Source of the DNA: JACCTU01 sp963809175
Lineage (GTDB): Bacteria; Actinomycetota; Thermoleophilia; Gaiellales; Gaiellaceae
Length of the DNA: 64,000 nucleotides
Direction: 5' to 3'
NCBI GenBank assembly: GCA_963809175.1
Contig: CAWEIK010000001.1
Location: 186,001-250,000, forward strand
Position 1 is the stretch's first letter. Every line of letters begins with the position of its first letter. Under the pieces are notes generated by a model that saw only the letters and a program-made list of their open reading frames with translations, was not told where the DNA came from and did no database searches. Below are positions 56,754 to 64,000 of this stretch, in pieces. Both the position numbers and the translations under genes were made by a program.

Positions 56754-57998
56754 GTGTCGCAGACGCCGACGAGCATTCGACAACATCGCCGCCAGCGTTT
56801 TGCGGGGCGTGATCCGGACGAGGAGCACCGCAGCGCCACGCCGCTCGAGCTTCTCTACGACCTGACGTTCGTCGTCGCGTTCGGGACGGCTGCGAACGAA
56901 CTCGCGCGTTACCTGGCGGACGGCCACGTCGGGACGGCGATTCTCGGGTTCGCGTTCGCCTCGTTCGCGGTTGCCTGGGCGTGGATCAACTACTCGTGGT
57001 TCGCGTCGGCCTTTGACACCGACGACTGGGTCATGAGGCTCGCGACGATGGTGCAGATGGTCGGCGTGATCGTCCTCGCGCTGGGCCTCGAGCAGGTGTT
57101 TGCGTCGATCGACGAGAGAGGTGCCATTGACAACCGGGTGGCGGTCGCTGGTTACGTCGTGATGCGCGTTCCCATGATCTTTCTCTGGGCGCGAGCGGCC
57201 CGCGACGATCCTGCGCATCGTCGAGCGGCGATCACGTACATCTGGACGATCGCGGTTGCCCAGCTGTGCTGGGTCGGGCTCGCGATCGCGGCTCTCCCGA
57301 TCGGGCCAACTTTCGCGCTCTTCGCCGTCTTCATCGGGGTCGAGATGGTCGGCCCCTTCGTCGCAGAGCGCGGGAAGGGAGGAACACCGTGGCACGCGAA
57401 CCACATCGCGGAGCGCTATGGCCTGCTCGTGATCATCACGCTCGGGGAAGGGGTCATCGGCACGGTCGCCTCCATCAACGCGGTGGTGCACGGCGACGCC
57501 GGCTGGACGGTCGAAGCGGGCGTCGTCGGGTTCGCCGGCGTCGGGCTGATCTTCGCGACCTGGTGGACGTACTTCCTGATCCCGTGGGCACGTGTCCTCT
57601 CGGTGCACCGGGAACGGTCTTTTCTCTGGAGCTACTCGCACATCGTGGTCTTCGGCTCACTCGCGGCGATTGGAGGGGGGCTCCACGTCGCGGCCTACTA
57701 CCTCGAGCATCAGACGACGCTGGAACCGGTGGGGACCGTGCTCAGCACCGCGATCCCGTTTGCGATCTACGCCGCCGCGCTGTACGCCCTCTACGCGGCG
57801 TTCACTCGACATGCGGACCCGTTCCATCTCGCACTTCTGGCCGGCACGTTGGCCGTTCTTCTCCTCTCCGTCGCGCTCGCCGCTCTGGGTGTCGGTGTCG
57901 CCGCGTGCTTGCTGGTGCTGATGTTCGCTCCGGTGGTTACCGTGGTCGGGTATGAGACGGTAGGGCACCGTCATTTAGCGGAAGCGCTCGACACTTGA
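56754..57998 (+). CDS. low temperature requirement A (LtrA) family membrane protein
   Basis: 414 residues with about twelve spans. The LtrA signature is clear: EEHRSATPLELLYDLTFVVAFGTAANELA, WAWINYSWFASAFDTDDWVMRLATMVQMVGV, HIAERYGLLVIITLGEGVIGT and WWTYFLIPW. First linked to cold growth in Listeria; the biochemical role is unknown. GTG 56754, 57 bases after tRNA-Thr. The stop lies at the start of a short tRNA-Thr-like repeat. Confidence 0.92.
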   Translation: MSQTPTSIRQHRRQRFAGRDPDEEHRSATPLELLYDLTFVVAFGTAANELARYLADGHVGTAILGFAFASFAVAWAWINYSWFASAFDTDDWVMRLATMVQMVGVIVLALGLEQVFASIDERGAIDNRVAVAGYVVMRVPMIFLWARAARDDPAHRRAAITYIWTIAVAQLCWVGLAIAALPIGPTFALFAVFIGVEMVGPFVAERGKGGTPWHANHIAERYGLLVIITLGEGVIGTVASINAVVHGDAGWTVEAGVVGFAGVGLIFATWWTYFLIPWARVLSVHRERSFLWSYSHIVVFGSLAAIGGGLHVAAYYLEHQTTLEPVGTVLSTAIPFAIYAAALYALYAAFTRHADPFHLALLAGTLAVLLLSVALAALGVGVAACLLVLMFAPVVTVVGYETVGHRHLAEALDT

Positions 57999-58015
57999 GC
58001 CCGTCAGAGGCTTCG
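57997..58015 (+). repeat. short degenerate copy of the tRNA-Thr 3' end
   Basis: GAGCCCGTCAGAGGCTTCG against GAGTCCGTCAGAGGGCTTTCG of the tRNA and its flank: one mismatch and two single-base gaps. It lies directly at the ltrA stop. Confidence 0.5.
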
Positions 58016-58019
58016 CGGT

Positions 58020-58442
58020 TCAATCACCTGCAAGTGCAGCGCGCGCGGCTGCGGCGATGTCGGCATTTGTGTTCGCGTGCCCGGCGATGCCCCAGCCGCC
58101 CTCCGGCGACTCGGTGAGAAGCACCCAGACACGCTCGGCGAGGCTCGGGTCGCCCGCCGCCGCCGCGACGATCTCCGTGAGCTCCTTGACGACCCCGAGC
58201 TGCTTGTCGCGGTCGAGCACGCCGACGGGCGTCAGCACCTGGACTCGGACGTAGTTGCTGTCCCCCGCGACGTTGGAGATCGCGGCTGCATCCAGGTCGT
58301 GAATGAACGCGGCCGTGTTGTTCGCGAACAGCGGCAAGTCCGGGACCTGCTCCCAGCGCATCACTGCCGCCGCTAGGTCCCGCGCGAGCGTGTGCGAATC
58401 AGAGAATGTTCCTGCCGCGGCGTACACGTCGATCATCGGCAT
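58020..58442 (-). CDS. tautomerase-superfamily protein
   Basis: 140 residues from ATG 58442 (MPMIDVYAAAGTFSDSHTLARDLAAAVMRWEQVP), with Pro as second residue, the catalytic base of tautomerases after Met removal. SNYVRVQVLTPVGVLDRDKQLGVVKELTEIVAAAAGD is the second beta-alpha-beta unit, so it is a fused double-length member. GAGGAGG precedes the start. The substrate is unknown. Confidence 0.85.
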   Translation of the reverse strand: MPMIDVYAAAGTFSDSHTLARDLAAAVMRWEQVPDLPLFANNTAAFIHDLDAAAISNVAGDSNYVRVQVLTPVGVLDRDKQLGVVKELTEIVAAAAGDPSLAERVWVLLTESPEGGWGIAGHANTNADIAAAARAALAGD

Positions 58443-58568
58443 CTGTCCACCTCCTCGGGCGTGCCGCACGTATCGGCGGCTCCGTTCGTACCAACGAGAA
58501 CGTAGCGGTGGGAATGCTTGGTGGGTGTCGGTCGTTAGTTGCGGCGTCAAGCAAAAGGAGGCGTCGCC

Positions 58569-59225
58569 ATGGCAACCGCGATCATCGGCACCGGCAACAT
58601 CGGAGGAGCGCTGGCCCGGCATCTCGTCCGCGGCGGCGAGCCCGTCGTCCTCGCGGCGAAGGACGAAGCGCATGCAGCAGCGCTCGCGCAAGAATTGGGG
58701 GACCTCGCGCGCGCCGCCACGGTCGAAGAGGCGATCGCGAATGCGAACGCCGTCGTCTTCGCCGTCTGGCTCGACACGATCAAGGAGCTGACCGCGAAGG
58801 ACGCGGACCTCCTGGAGGACAAGGTGGTCGTTGATCCCTCGAACCCGATCGGGGTCGACGAGAACGGCGAGATGACGCGGACGCTGCCCGATGACCAGTC
58901 CGCGGGGTCCGTGGTCGCCGCACTGCTCCCCACGGGTGCGCACTACGTGAAGGCATTCGGCACGCTCGGGGCCGACTCGCTCGCAAGCGCCGCGAACCGC
59001 GACCCCCGGCGGGCAGTGCTGCTCTACGCCACCGATGACGACACTGCGGCGACGGCGATCGAACGGCTGATCAGCGCCGCCGGCTTCGACCCGCTCAAGA
59101 TGGGCGGCGTAGCCGACGCGGGCCGAATCGAGGTCCCCGGCGGCGACCTCCATCAGGGCGGCGGGCTGAACGGCCGGCTCCTCGACCTCGACCAGGCACG
59201 GGCGGCCGTCGCAGCCGGCCGCTAA
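58569..59225 (+). CDS. NADPH-dependent F420 reductase-like (NAD(P)-binding) protein
   Basis: 218 residues: Rossmann motif ATAIIGTGNIGGALARHLVRGGEPVVLAAKDE, then VVFAVWLDTIKEL, KVVVDPSNPIGVDENG and GAHYVKAFGTLGADSLA. This is the F420_oxidored/NpdG-like single-domain family. In actinobacteria it may move hydride between NADPH and a cofactor such as F420. AAGGAGG is 8 bases upstream. Confidence 0.87.
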   Translation: MATAIIGTGNIGGALARHLVRGGEPVVLAAKDEAHAAALAQELGDLARAATVEEAIANANAVVFAVWLDTIKELTAKDADLLEDKVVVDPSNPIGVDENGEMTRTLPDDQSAGSVVAALLPTGAHYVKAFGTLGADSLASAANRDPRRAVLLYATDDDTAATAIERLISAAGFDPLKMGGVADAGRIEVPGGDLHQGGGLNGRLLDLDQARAAVAAGR

Positions 59226-59229
59226 GCCA

Positions 59230-61968
59230 TCACGCCACTCGGCTTGCGAGCTGCGTGCGCGACCTCACTCCCAACTTGCGGAACACCTTGCGCAGGTGAT
59301 ACTCGACCGTGCTCGGGCTGATGAACAGCTGCGCGGCGATCTCCCGATTCGTATTTCCCTCCGCTACGAGACGGGAGATCTGTGCCTCCTGCGGCGTCAG
59401 CTGACCGAGGGTGTCGACCGTGCGTCGGCGAGCATGCTCGCCGGTCGCTTCCAACTCGACGCGTGCACGCTCTGCGAACGCCTCCATGCCGAAGTCGGCA
59501 AAGAGATCATGCGCCGTCCGCAATTGACCGCGTGCATCGATGCGTCGGCGTTGACGCCTCAACCACTCGCCGTACAGGAGATGAGCGCGCGCCAGATCCG
59601 TCCTGATTCGTGTTCTCCCGAGCCGCTCGATCGCGTCCATGTAGAGCGCCTCGGCCCGCTGATCTTCGACCAAGAGCGCCTCCGAGCGCGCCGTGAGGCC
59701 GAGGACCCAGTCCGTCCCGCTCACTCGGGACCTTTCCACGAGGCGTCGCTGCGTTTCTGCGGCCAACTCGGGTGTTCCGGCACGGACGGCGGCCTCGATC
59801 ATCTCCGGCATCACCCAAGTCGATGGATTGAGGTCCGGTTGGTCGACGACCCTCAGCGCCGCGGAGCAGGCGTCCTCGTAGCGGGCGAGGCCGTTGTACA
59901 GCACCGCCTCAGCCCAATCGACGACCGAGGCTCCGATGCCCTCGCCGCGCCGGGTCACCTCGGTACGAGTGCGGCTGATGAGGTCGACGGCCTCGACCTC
60001 GCGGCCGCGCAGCACAGCAAGTCCCACCTTGCCGTAGGGGGCCAGGGTGCTACCGATTGCGTCGGTTGCCGCGTCGATCTCGTCGACGAGCCACGCCGCT
60101 TCCCTCAATTCGCCCGCGAGGAGATGCATGTACACGCGCTGCGTGAGGGCCAGCGGGAGATCGCCGAGCGCTCCGGTCCGACGGGCGAGTCGAACGTGCC
60201 GCTCCGACAGCGTCTCCCAGCCCGCGTCGTCCCACAGCTGGACTGACGCGATGGTCGCCAGCCAGAGCCAACGCAGCTGTTCGATCGCAGACTCGTCGGT
60301 GCCGAATGCGACCTGCGCACGCCGCAGGATCGGCACCGCCGACTCGTAGGTGTCGCTGAACAACGCCGCCAGAGCGTCGAGTAGCAGGTCGGACCCGCGC
60401 GGCGCATGCGGCCGTGGCGCTGCGCTCGCAGCTTGGGCTACCTCCCGCGCGCTTCCGCCTGGTCCTGCGAATCGTCCCGCGAACATCGCGGCAGACAGTG
60501 CGTCCAGATAGGTCTCGCGGGCAAGGGTCGGATCGAGCGTCGCCAGCCGTTGCGCCGCCTCGAGCAGCAGCGGTGGCGCATTGCTTCCGCGCGTCGCGAC
60601 GAATGCAGTCTGCGCGCGCAGCAACGCGACCCGCGCACGCTCCAAGTCGTCGAGGGCGCCTGTCTCTGCCAGGCTGAGCAGGCTGAGCGCGTCGTCGAGC
60701 TCACCTGCCTGGAATTTCGTCTGCGCTGCGGCAAGGGCACGTCGCGCACGGCGATCGAGGGCGGGTGTCAGCGCGGTAGCGCGTTCGAGGAATGCGGCGG
60801 CCGCGGCGAGCCCGCCGCGCGCCTGCGCCTGCGCCGCTGAGCGCTCGAGCTCGCCGGCCAGCTCTTCGTCGGGCTCGGACGCCGCTTGCGCGCGGTGCCA
60901 CGCGCGGCGATCCGGGTCGATCTGCGGATCGGTTGCGTCCGCAAGCGCGCAGTGAGCATCGCGTCGTTCGTCCGGCCCGGCCGCGCCGTACACCGCCGAA
61001 CGCACGAGGGGGTGACGAAACACCACCGAACCGTCCAGTGCCAGCAAGCCTTCGGACTGGGCGGCGTCTGCCGCCGTCTCCGGGATCCCGAGCTGCTGGG
61101 CGGCCCGCCAGAGCAGCGCCAGGTCGCCGACCGGTTCTGCCGCCGCGAGCAGCAGCAATCGCCTCGAGTCGCGCGGGAGCCGCGCCAGCCGGCGCGTGAA
61201 GCTCTGCTCGATCCCGGTGGACAACGGCAGCGCCGACGGCAGACCGAAACCGCCTGCAAGCTGGGCCGGCGTCAGCCCGCGCGGCAGTTCCAGGAGCGCG
61301 AGCGGGTTGCCGCCCGTCTCGGCGACGATCCGCTCGAGCACGGCCTCGTCCAGCCGCGCTGCGAGGACCGACTCCAGGAGCGCCCGCGCATCCCGGCGGC
61401 CCAACGGCTCGACACGGATCTGCGGGAACCGGACCAAGGCACTGTCCACGTCACGGGTCGCGAACGCGAGCGCGATCCGCTCGGCTAGCAGGCGGCGCGC
61501 GACGAACGCGAGCGCTCGCGCCGATGCGCCGTCGAGCCACTGTGCGTCGTCGACAACGCAGAGCAGCGGCTGCTGCTCGGCAGCTTCGGAGAGCAGGCCG
61601 AGAACGGCGAGCCCGACGAGAAACGGAGCAGGCGGCTGTCCTCCGCCGTTGAGCCCGAAGGCGACGCCGAGCGCGTCACGCTGCGGATCAGGGAGACGCT
61701 CGTTGAACTCGAGCAGCGGCGCACAGAGCTGTTGCAACGCCGCGTAGTCGAGCTCGATCTCCCCCTCGACGCCCGCCGTCCGAACGACCCGAAAGTCGTC
61801 CCCCGCCTCGATCGCGTACTCGAGCAGCGCGGTCTTGCCGACGCCGGGCTCTCCGTGCACCACAAGGACGGCGCCGTGGCTGTCCCGCGCGGTGTCAAGC
61901 AGCCGGTCGAGTACCGCCAACTCGCGTTGCCTGCCGAGCAACTGCCCCCTCTGCGCAGCTACGACCAT
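59230..61968 (-). CDS. large ATP-binding LuxR-family (LAL) regulator
   Basis: 912 residues: N-terminal AAA/NACHT-like ATPase (LLGRQRELAVLDRLLDTARDSHGAVLVVHGEPGVGKTALLEYAI, LLCVVDDAQWLD), a long TPR-type helical middle and a C-terminal LuxR HTH (LTPQEAQISRLVAEGNTNREIAAQLFISPSTVEYHLRKVFRKLGVRSRTQLA). LAL regulators are MalT-like activators responding to unknown inducers. ATG 61968 is chosen because homology starts there. It is divergent from the MBL operon it may control. Confidence 0.92.
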   Translation of the reverse strand: MVVAAQRGQLLGRQRELAVLDRLLDTARDSHGAVLVVHGEPGVGKTALLEYAIEAGDDFRVVRTAGVEGEIELDYAALQQLCAPLLEFNERLPDPQRDALGVAFGLNGGGQPPAPFLVGLAVLGLLSEAAEQQPLLCVVDDAQWLDGASARALAFVARRLLAERIALAFATRDVDSALVRFPQIRVEPLGRRDARALLESVLAARLDEAVLERIVAETGGNPLALLELPRGLTPAQLAGGFGLPSALPLSTGIEQSFTRRLARLPRDSRRLLLLAAAEPVGDLALLWRAAQQLGIPETAADAAQSEGLLALDGSVVFRHPLVRSAVYGAAGPDERRDAHCALADATDPQIDPDRRAWHRAQAASEPDEELAGELERSAAQAQARGGLAAAAAFLERATALTPALDRRARRALAAAQTKFQAGELDDALSLLSLAETGALDDLERARVALLRAQTAFVATRGSNAPPLLLEAAQRLATLDPTLARETYLDALSAAMFAGRFAGPGGSAREVAQAASAAPRPHAPRGSDLLLDALAALFSDTYESAVPILRRAQVAFGTDESAIEQLRWLWLATIASVQLWDDAGWETLSERHVRLARRTGALGDLPLALTQRVYMHLLAGELREAAWLVDEIDAATDAIGSTLAPYGKVGLAVLRGREVEAVDLISRTRTEVTRRGEGIGASVVDWAEAVLYNGLARYEDACSAALRVVDQPDLNPSTWVMPEMIEAAVRAGTPELAAETQRRLVERSRVSGTDWVLGLTARSEALLVEDQRAEALYMDAIERLGRTRIRTDLARAHLLYGEWLRRQRRRIDARGQLRTAHDLFADFGMEAFAERARVELEATGEHARRRTVDTLGQLTPQEAQISRLVAEGNTNREIAAQLFISPSTVEYHLRKVFRKLGVRSRTQLASRVA

Positions 61969-62047
61969 CACAGGAGCATGCCACCGGGGACACGGACTAC
62001 GGATTTCCTGGATTCGAGCGGCCCGGCTGTGGCGGCACGATCGGCCC

Positions 62048-63007
62048 ATGAGCGAAACAGCCACAGACACGCTTCCGGATTACGCGCCGATCCCGAAGTC
62101 GGCGCTCGGCCCTGCGCTCAACGAGCAGGGCTACTACGTCGGCCGGGTCGAACGAAACCTCTACTGGATCACCGACGGCACCTACCAGTCGGCCTTCCTG
62201 ACGACCTCGGATGGCGTCGTCGTACTCGACGCGCCGCCGACGATTGGGAACAACATCCAGCGGGCGATTGACGAAGTCGCGTCCGCTAACGGCGTCAGCA
62301 ACAAGGTCACTCATCTCGTCTACTCGCACCACCACGCCGATCACGCCGGCGCATCCTCCCTGTTCGACAAGAACGTCACCCGCATCGGCCACGAGGAGAC
62401 GCGGCGGCTGCTGCTGCGCGACGACGACCCGGCGAGGCCCCCGAACGAAGAGACGTTCGGCGACCGCCGCACCCTCGAGATCGGCGGCGACCGCATCGAC
62501 CTGGCCTGGCACGGCGCCAACCACTCGCCGGACAACATCATCATCCACCTGCCCGACCACGACACGTTGATGCTCATCGACATCGTCAACCCGGGCTGGG
62601 CGCCGGTCTACATCGCGAACCTGACCGAGGACATCCCCGGCTACATCGAGGCTCCCGCGAACGCGCTCGCCTACTCATGGAAGCACTTCATCGGCGGTCA
62701 CCTCGGGCGGCTCGGCACCCGCGAGGACGTGACGTTGCACCAGCAGTACATGGCAGACATCTCCGAGAGCTCGAGGAAGGCGATCGACACCGTCGATCCG
62801 ACCCGGTACTTCGTGAAGTACGGCGAAAACAGCTGGGCTGCGGTCAAGGGGTACCTCGACGAGGTCAGCGCGGTCGCCGCGGCACCCGTGATCGAGAAGT
62901 ACACCGGCGTGCTCGCGGCCGCAGATGTCTTCACGGAGAGCACGGCGTTCTGGGTGATGGAGTCGATCCGGCTCGACCTCGGTTACGGCTCCCAGGTTCA
63001 TCCGTGA
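62048..63007 (+). CDS. MBL-fold metallo-hydrolase
   Basis: 319 residues with the metallo-beta-lactamase fold. The HxHxDH motif is SHHHADHAGASSLF, with downstream metal ligands in HGANHSPDNIIIHLP (His) and MLIDIVNPG (Asp) and HFIGGHLGRLG (His). The layout resembles quorum-lactonase or alkylsulfatase-like hydrolases. It is first gene of an operon with the esterase, overlapping by GTGA. Confidence 0.9.
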   Translation: MSETATDTLPDYAPIPKSALGPALNEQGYYVGRVERNLYWITDGTYQSAFLTTSDGVVVLDAPPTIGNNIQRAIDEVASANGVSNKVTHLVYSHHHADHAGASSLFDKNVTRIGHEETRRLLLRDDDPARPPNEETFGDRRTLEIGGDRIDLAWHGANHSPDNIIIHLPDHDTLMLIDIVNPGWAPVYIANLTEDIPGYIEAPANALAYSWKHFIGGHLGRLGTREDVTLHQQYMADISESSRKAIDTVDPTRYFVKYGENSWAAVKGYLDEVSAVAAAPVIEKYTGVLAAADVFTESTAFWVMESIRLDLGYGSQVHP

Positions 63008-63927
63008 GTACCGAGCAGCGAGAGAACCTCGACGCAATCCTTCGGCAGTCGGCCTTCCCGGCTGACAGCGATGTCAGCGAGCAGCGGCGTGCCCTCCGGG
63101 AGTTGCTTTCGGCGTATCCGCTGCCTGCCGATGTGACCGTGACCACAGGCGAACTGGGCGGCGTTCCAACCGCCGAGATCACCGTCGACGGAGTTGAGCC
63201 TCGCCACGTTGTTCTGTACTTCCACGGCGGCGTGTACGTGATGGGGGACGCGTTCCTCGCCGCCGACCTTGCCTCGCAGGTCGGCCGGCGGACGCAGGCC
63301 AAGGTCAGCTCCGTCAACTACCGGCTCGCGCCCGAGGACCCATATCCGGCGGCGGTCGACGACGCTCTTGCGGCGTACGAAGCCCTCCTGCACGACGGCA
63401 TCGCCCCTTCGGACATCGCCTTCGCGGGAGAGTCCGCCGGAGGCGGCCTCGCCATCGCCACCCTGGTCAACGCCCGCGATCACGGGCTGCCCCTGCCAGC
63501 CGGGGCCCTCGTCATGTCACCGTATGCCGATCTGACCCTGGCCGGGACGACGATGGAAACCAAGCGCGAGGTCGATCCGCTGATGAGCCGAGAAGCACTC
63601 CAACCCCGAGTCACCGACTACACGGGCGGACAAGACGCCGCTCTCGGCCTCATCAGCCCGATCTTCGCCGAACTGTCCGGCCTGCCGCCCCTGATCATCC
63701 AGGCCGGAAGTCACGAGGTTCTCCTCGACGACGCCCTCCGCCTCGCGAAACAAGCCGCCACCGCCGACGTCGAGGTCACGCTCGACATCACACCTGGGGT
63801 GCCGCACGTCTTCCAGGCGTATTACCCGCTCCTCGACGAAGCGGCCGCGGCGCTGGATAGGGCCGGGCAGTTCCTGTCGGTGCGGCTCGCCGCTGCAGCC
63901 CGCGTCACCTCCCAGGTGCGTCCCTGA
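63004..63927 (+). CDS. HSL-family alpha/beta hydrolase (esterase)
   Basis: 307 residues from GTG 63004. Oxyanion motif HGGVYVMGD (HGGV for HGGG), nucleophile GESAGGGLAIA, Asp in HEVLLDDALRLA and His in GVPHVFQAYYP. This is the hormone-sensitive-lipase group IV acting on short acyl esters. Its TGA overlaps the next ATG. Confidence 0.92.
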   Translation: MSTEQRENLDAILRQSAFPADSDVSEQRRALRELLSAYPLPADVTVTTGELGGVPTAEITVDGVEPRHVVLYFHGGVYVMGDAFLAADLASQVGRRTQAKVSSVNYRLAPEDPYPAAVDDALAAYEALLHDGIAPSDIAFAGESAGGGLAIATLVNARDHGLPLPAGALVMSPYADLTLAGTTMETKREVDPLMSREALQPRVTDYTGGQDAALGLISPIFAELSGLPPLIIQAGSHEVLLDDALRLAKQAATADVEVTLDITPGVPHVFQAYYPLLDEAAAALDRAGQFLSVRLAAAARVTSQVRP

Positions 63928-64000
63928 TGGCCGTCCGCATCGAACTCGCCCCGGCCGAGGCCGCCGACCGCCTCGCGTTGCGTGAACTGTTCGACGCCTA
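63927..64000 (+). CDS. SnoaL/NTF2-like protein, 5' end only
   Basis: ATG 63927 overlaps the esterase stop. The visible part, MAVRIELAPAEAADRLALREL then FDAY, runs off the window. The A-D-R-L-A-L-R-E-L-F-D-A-Y helix is the typical start of SnoaL-like polyketide-cyclase-fold proteins. The family call rests on these residues only. Confidence 0.5.
   Translation, partial: MAVRIELAPAEAADRLALRELFDA

Noticed and set aside
58470..58477. GCCGATAC upstream of the tautomerase gene as another sigma-28-like promoter
   Set aside because: No YTCAAG-like sequence lies 15 nt upstream and the gene is not pilus-related; probably chance.

Overview
The window reads as chromosomal DNA from a high-GC actinobacterium. 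The rpmG-secE-nusG-rplKA-rplJL-rpoBC order, a large Gram-positive-style type IV pilus (T4P) locus with PilM/N/O, many GTG/TTG starts with ATGA/GTGA overlaps, and an ECF42-DGPF pair fit a Thermoleophilia-like (Gaiellales/Solirubrobacterales) soil organism. That placement is inference, not proof. Several genes are broken by single-base indels, mostly in G or C runs. These look more like assembly errors than biology, because they hit essential genes such as rpoC.

1-15 kb: the end of a secreted protein gene, a VOC-fold protein, then the leftward transcription and translation block tRNA-Met, rpmG, secE, nusG, rplK, rplA, rplJ, rplL, a small secreted protein gene, rpoB, rpoC. 14.3-17.4 kb: a secreted RTX-like/PASTA protein and an OafA-type acyltransferase with SGNH tail.

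17.3-38.2 kb: the T4P region. One leftward operon is pilT-pilM-pilN-pilO-(PilP-slot protein)-pilV-like-pilC. Rightward are two almost identical tandem major pilins, a multispanning membrane protein and two small genes. A second leftward operon holds a second pilT, a lytic transglycosylase/M23 fusion, a PASTA protein, PilW-like and PilX-like prepilins, pilD and pilB. Many of these units are preceded by a YTCAAG-N15-GCCGATA element like a sigma-28 (FliA/WhiG) promoter. At five genes the start codon lies exactly 7 nt after that element, which suggests leaderless mRNAs. This regulon-like pattern is the main discovery of the window. A RAYT transposase gene flanked by 42-bp inverted repeats sits inside the region.

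38.2-47 kb: tRNA-Tyr, an alpha/beta hydrolase plus YCII protein, a leftward operon (coiled-coil protein, DUF1003-like, membrane protein, AI-2E family exporter, PAS-LuxR regulator), a SARP/AfsR-type regulator and a DUF1269-like protein.

47.1-58 kb: accessory-looking DNA bounded or punctuated by copies of the 3' end of tRNA-Thr(GGT): a 43-bp exact copy at 47.13 kb, the intact tRNA at 56.62 kb, and a short degenerate copy at 58.0 kb. Between them lie ECF42/DGPF genes, a DHA2 efflux pump, an ABC exporter, an orphan Hcp-like protein, a broken methyltransferase, a membrane HExxH protein, a PEP-mutase/isocitrate-lyase family enzyme, a truncated dehydrogenase tail and LtrA. 58-64 kb: tautomerase, F420-reductase-like protein, a large LuxR regulator, and an MBL-fold hydrolase/esterase/SnoaL-like operon running off the right edge.
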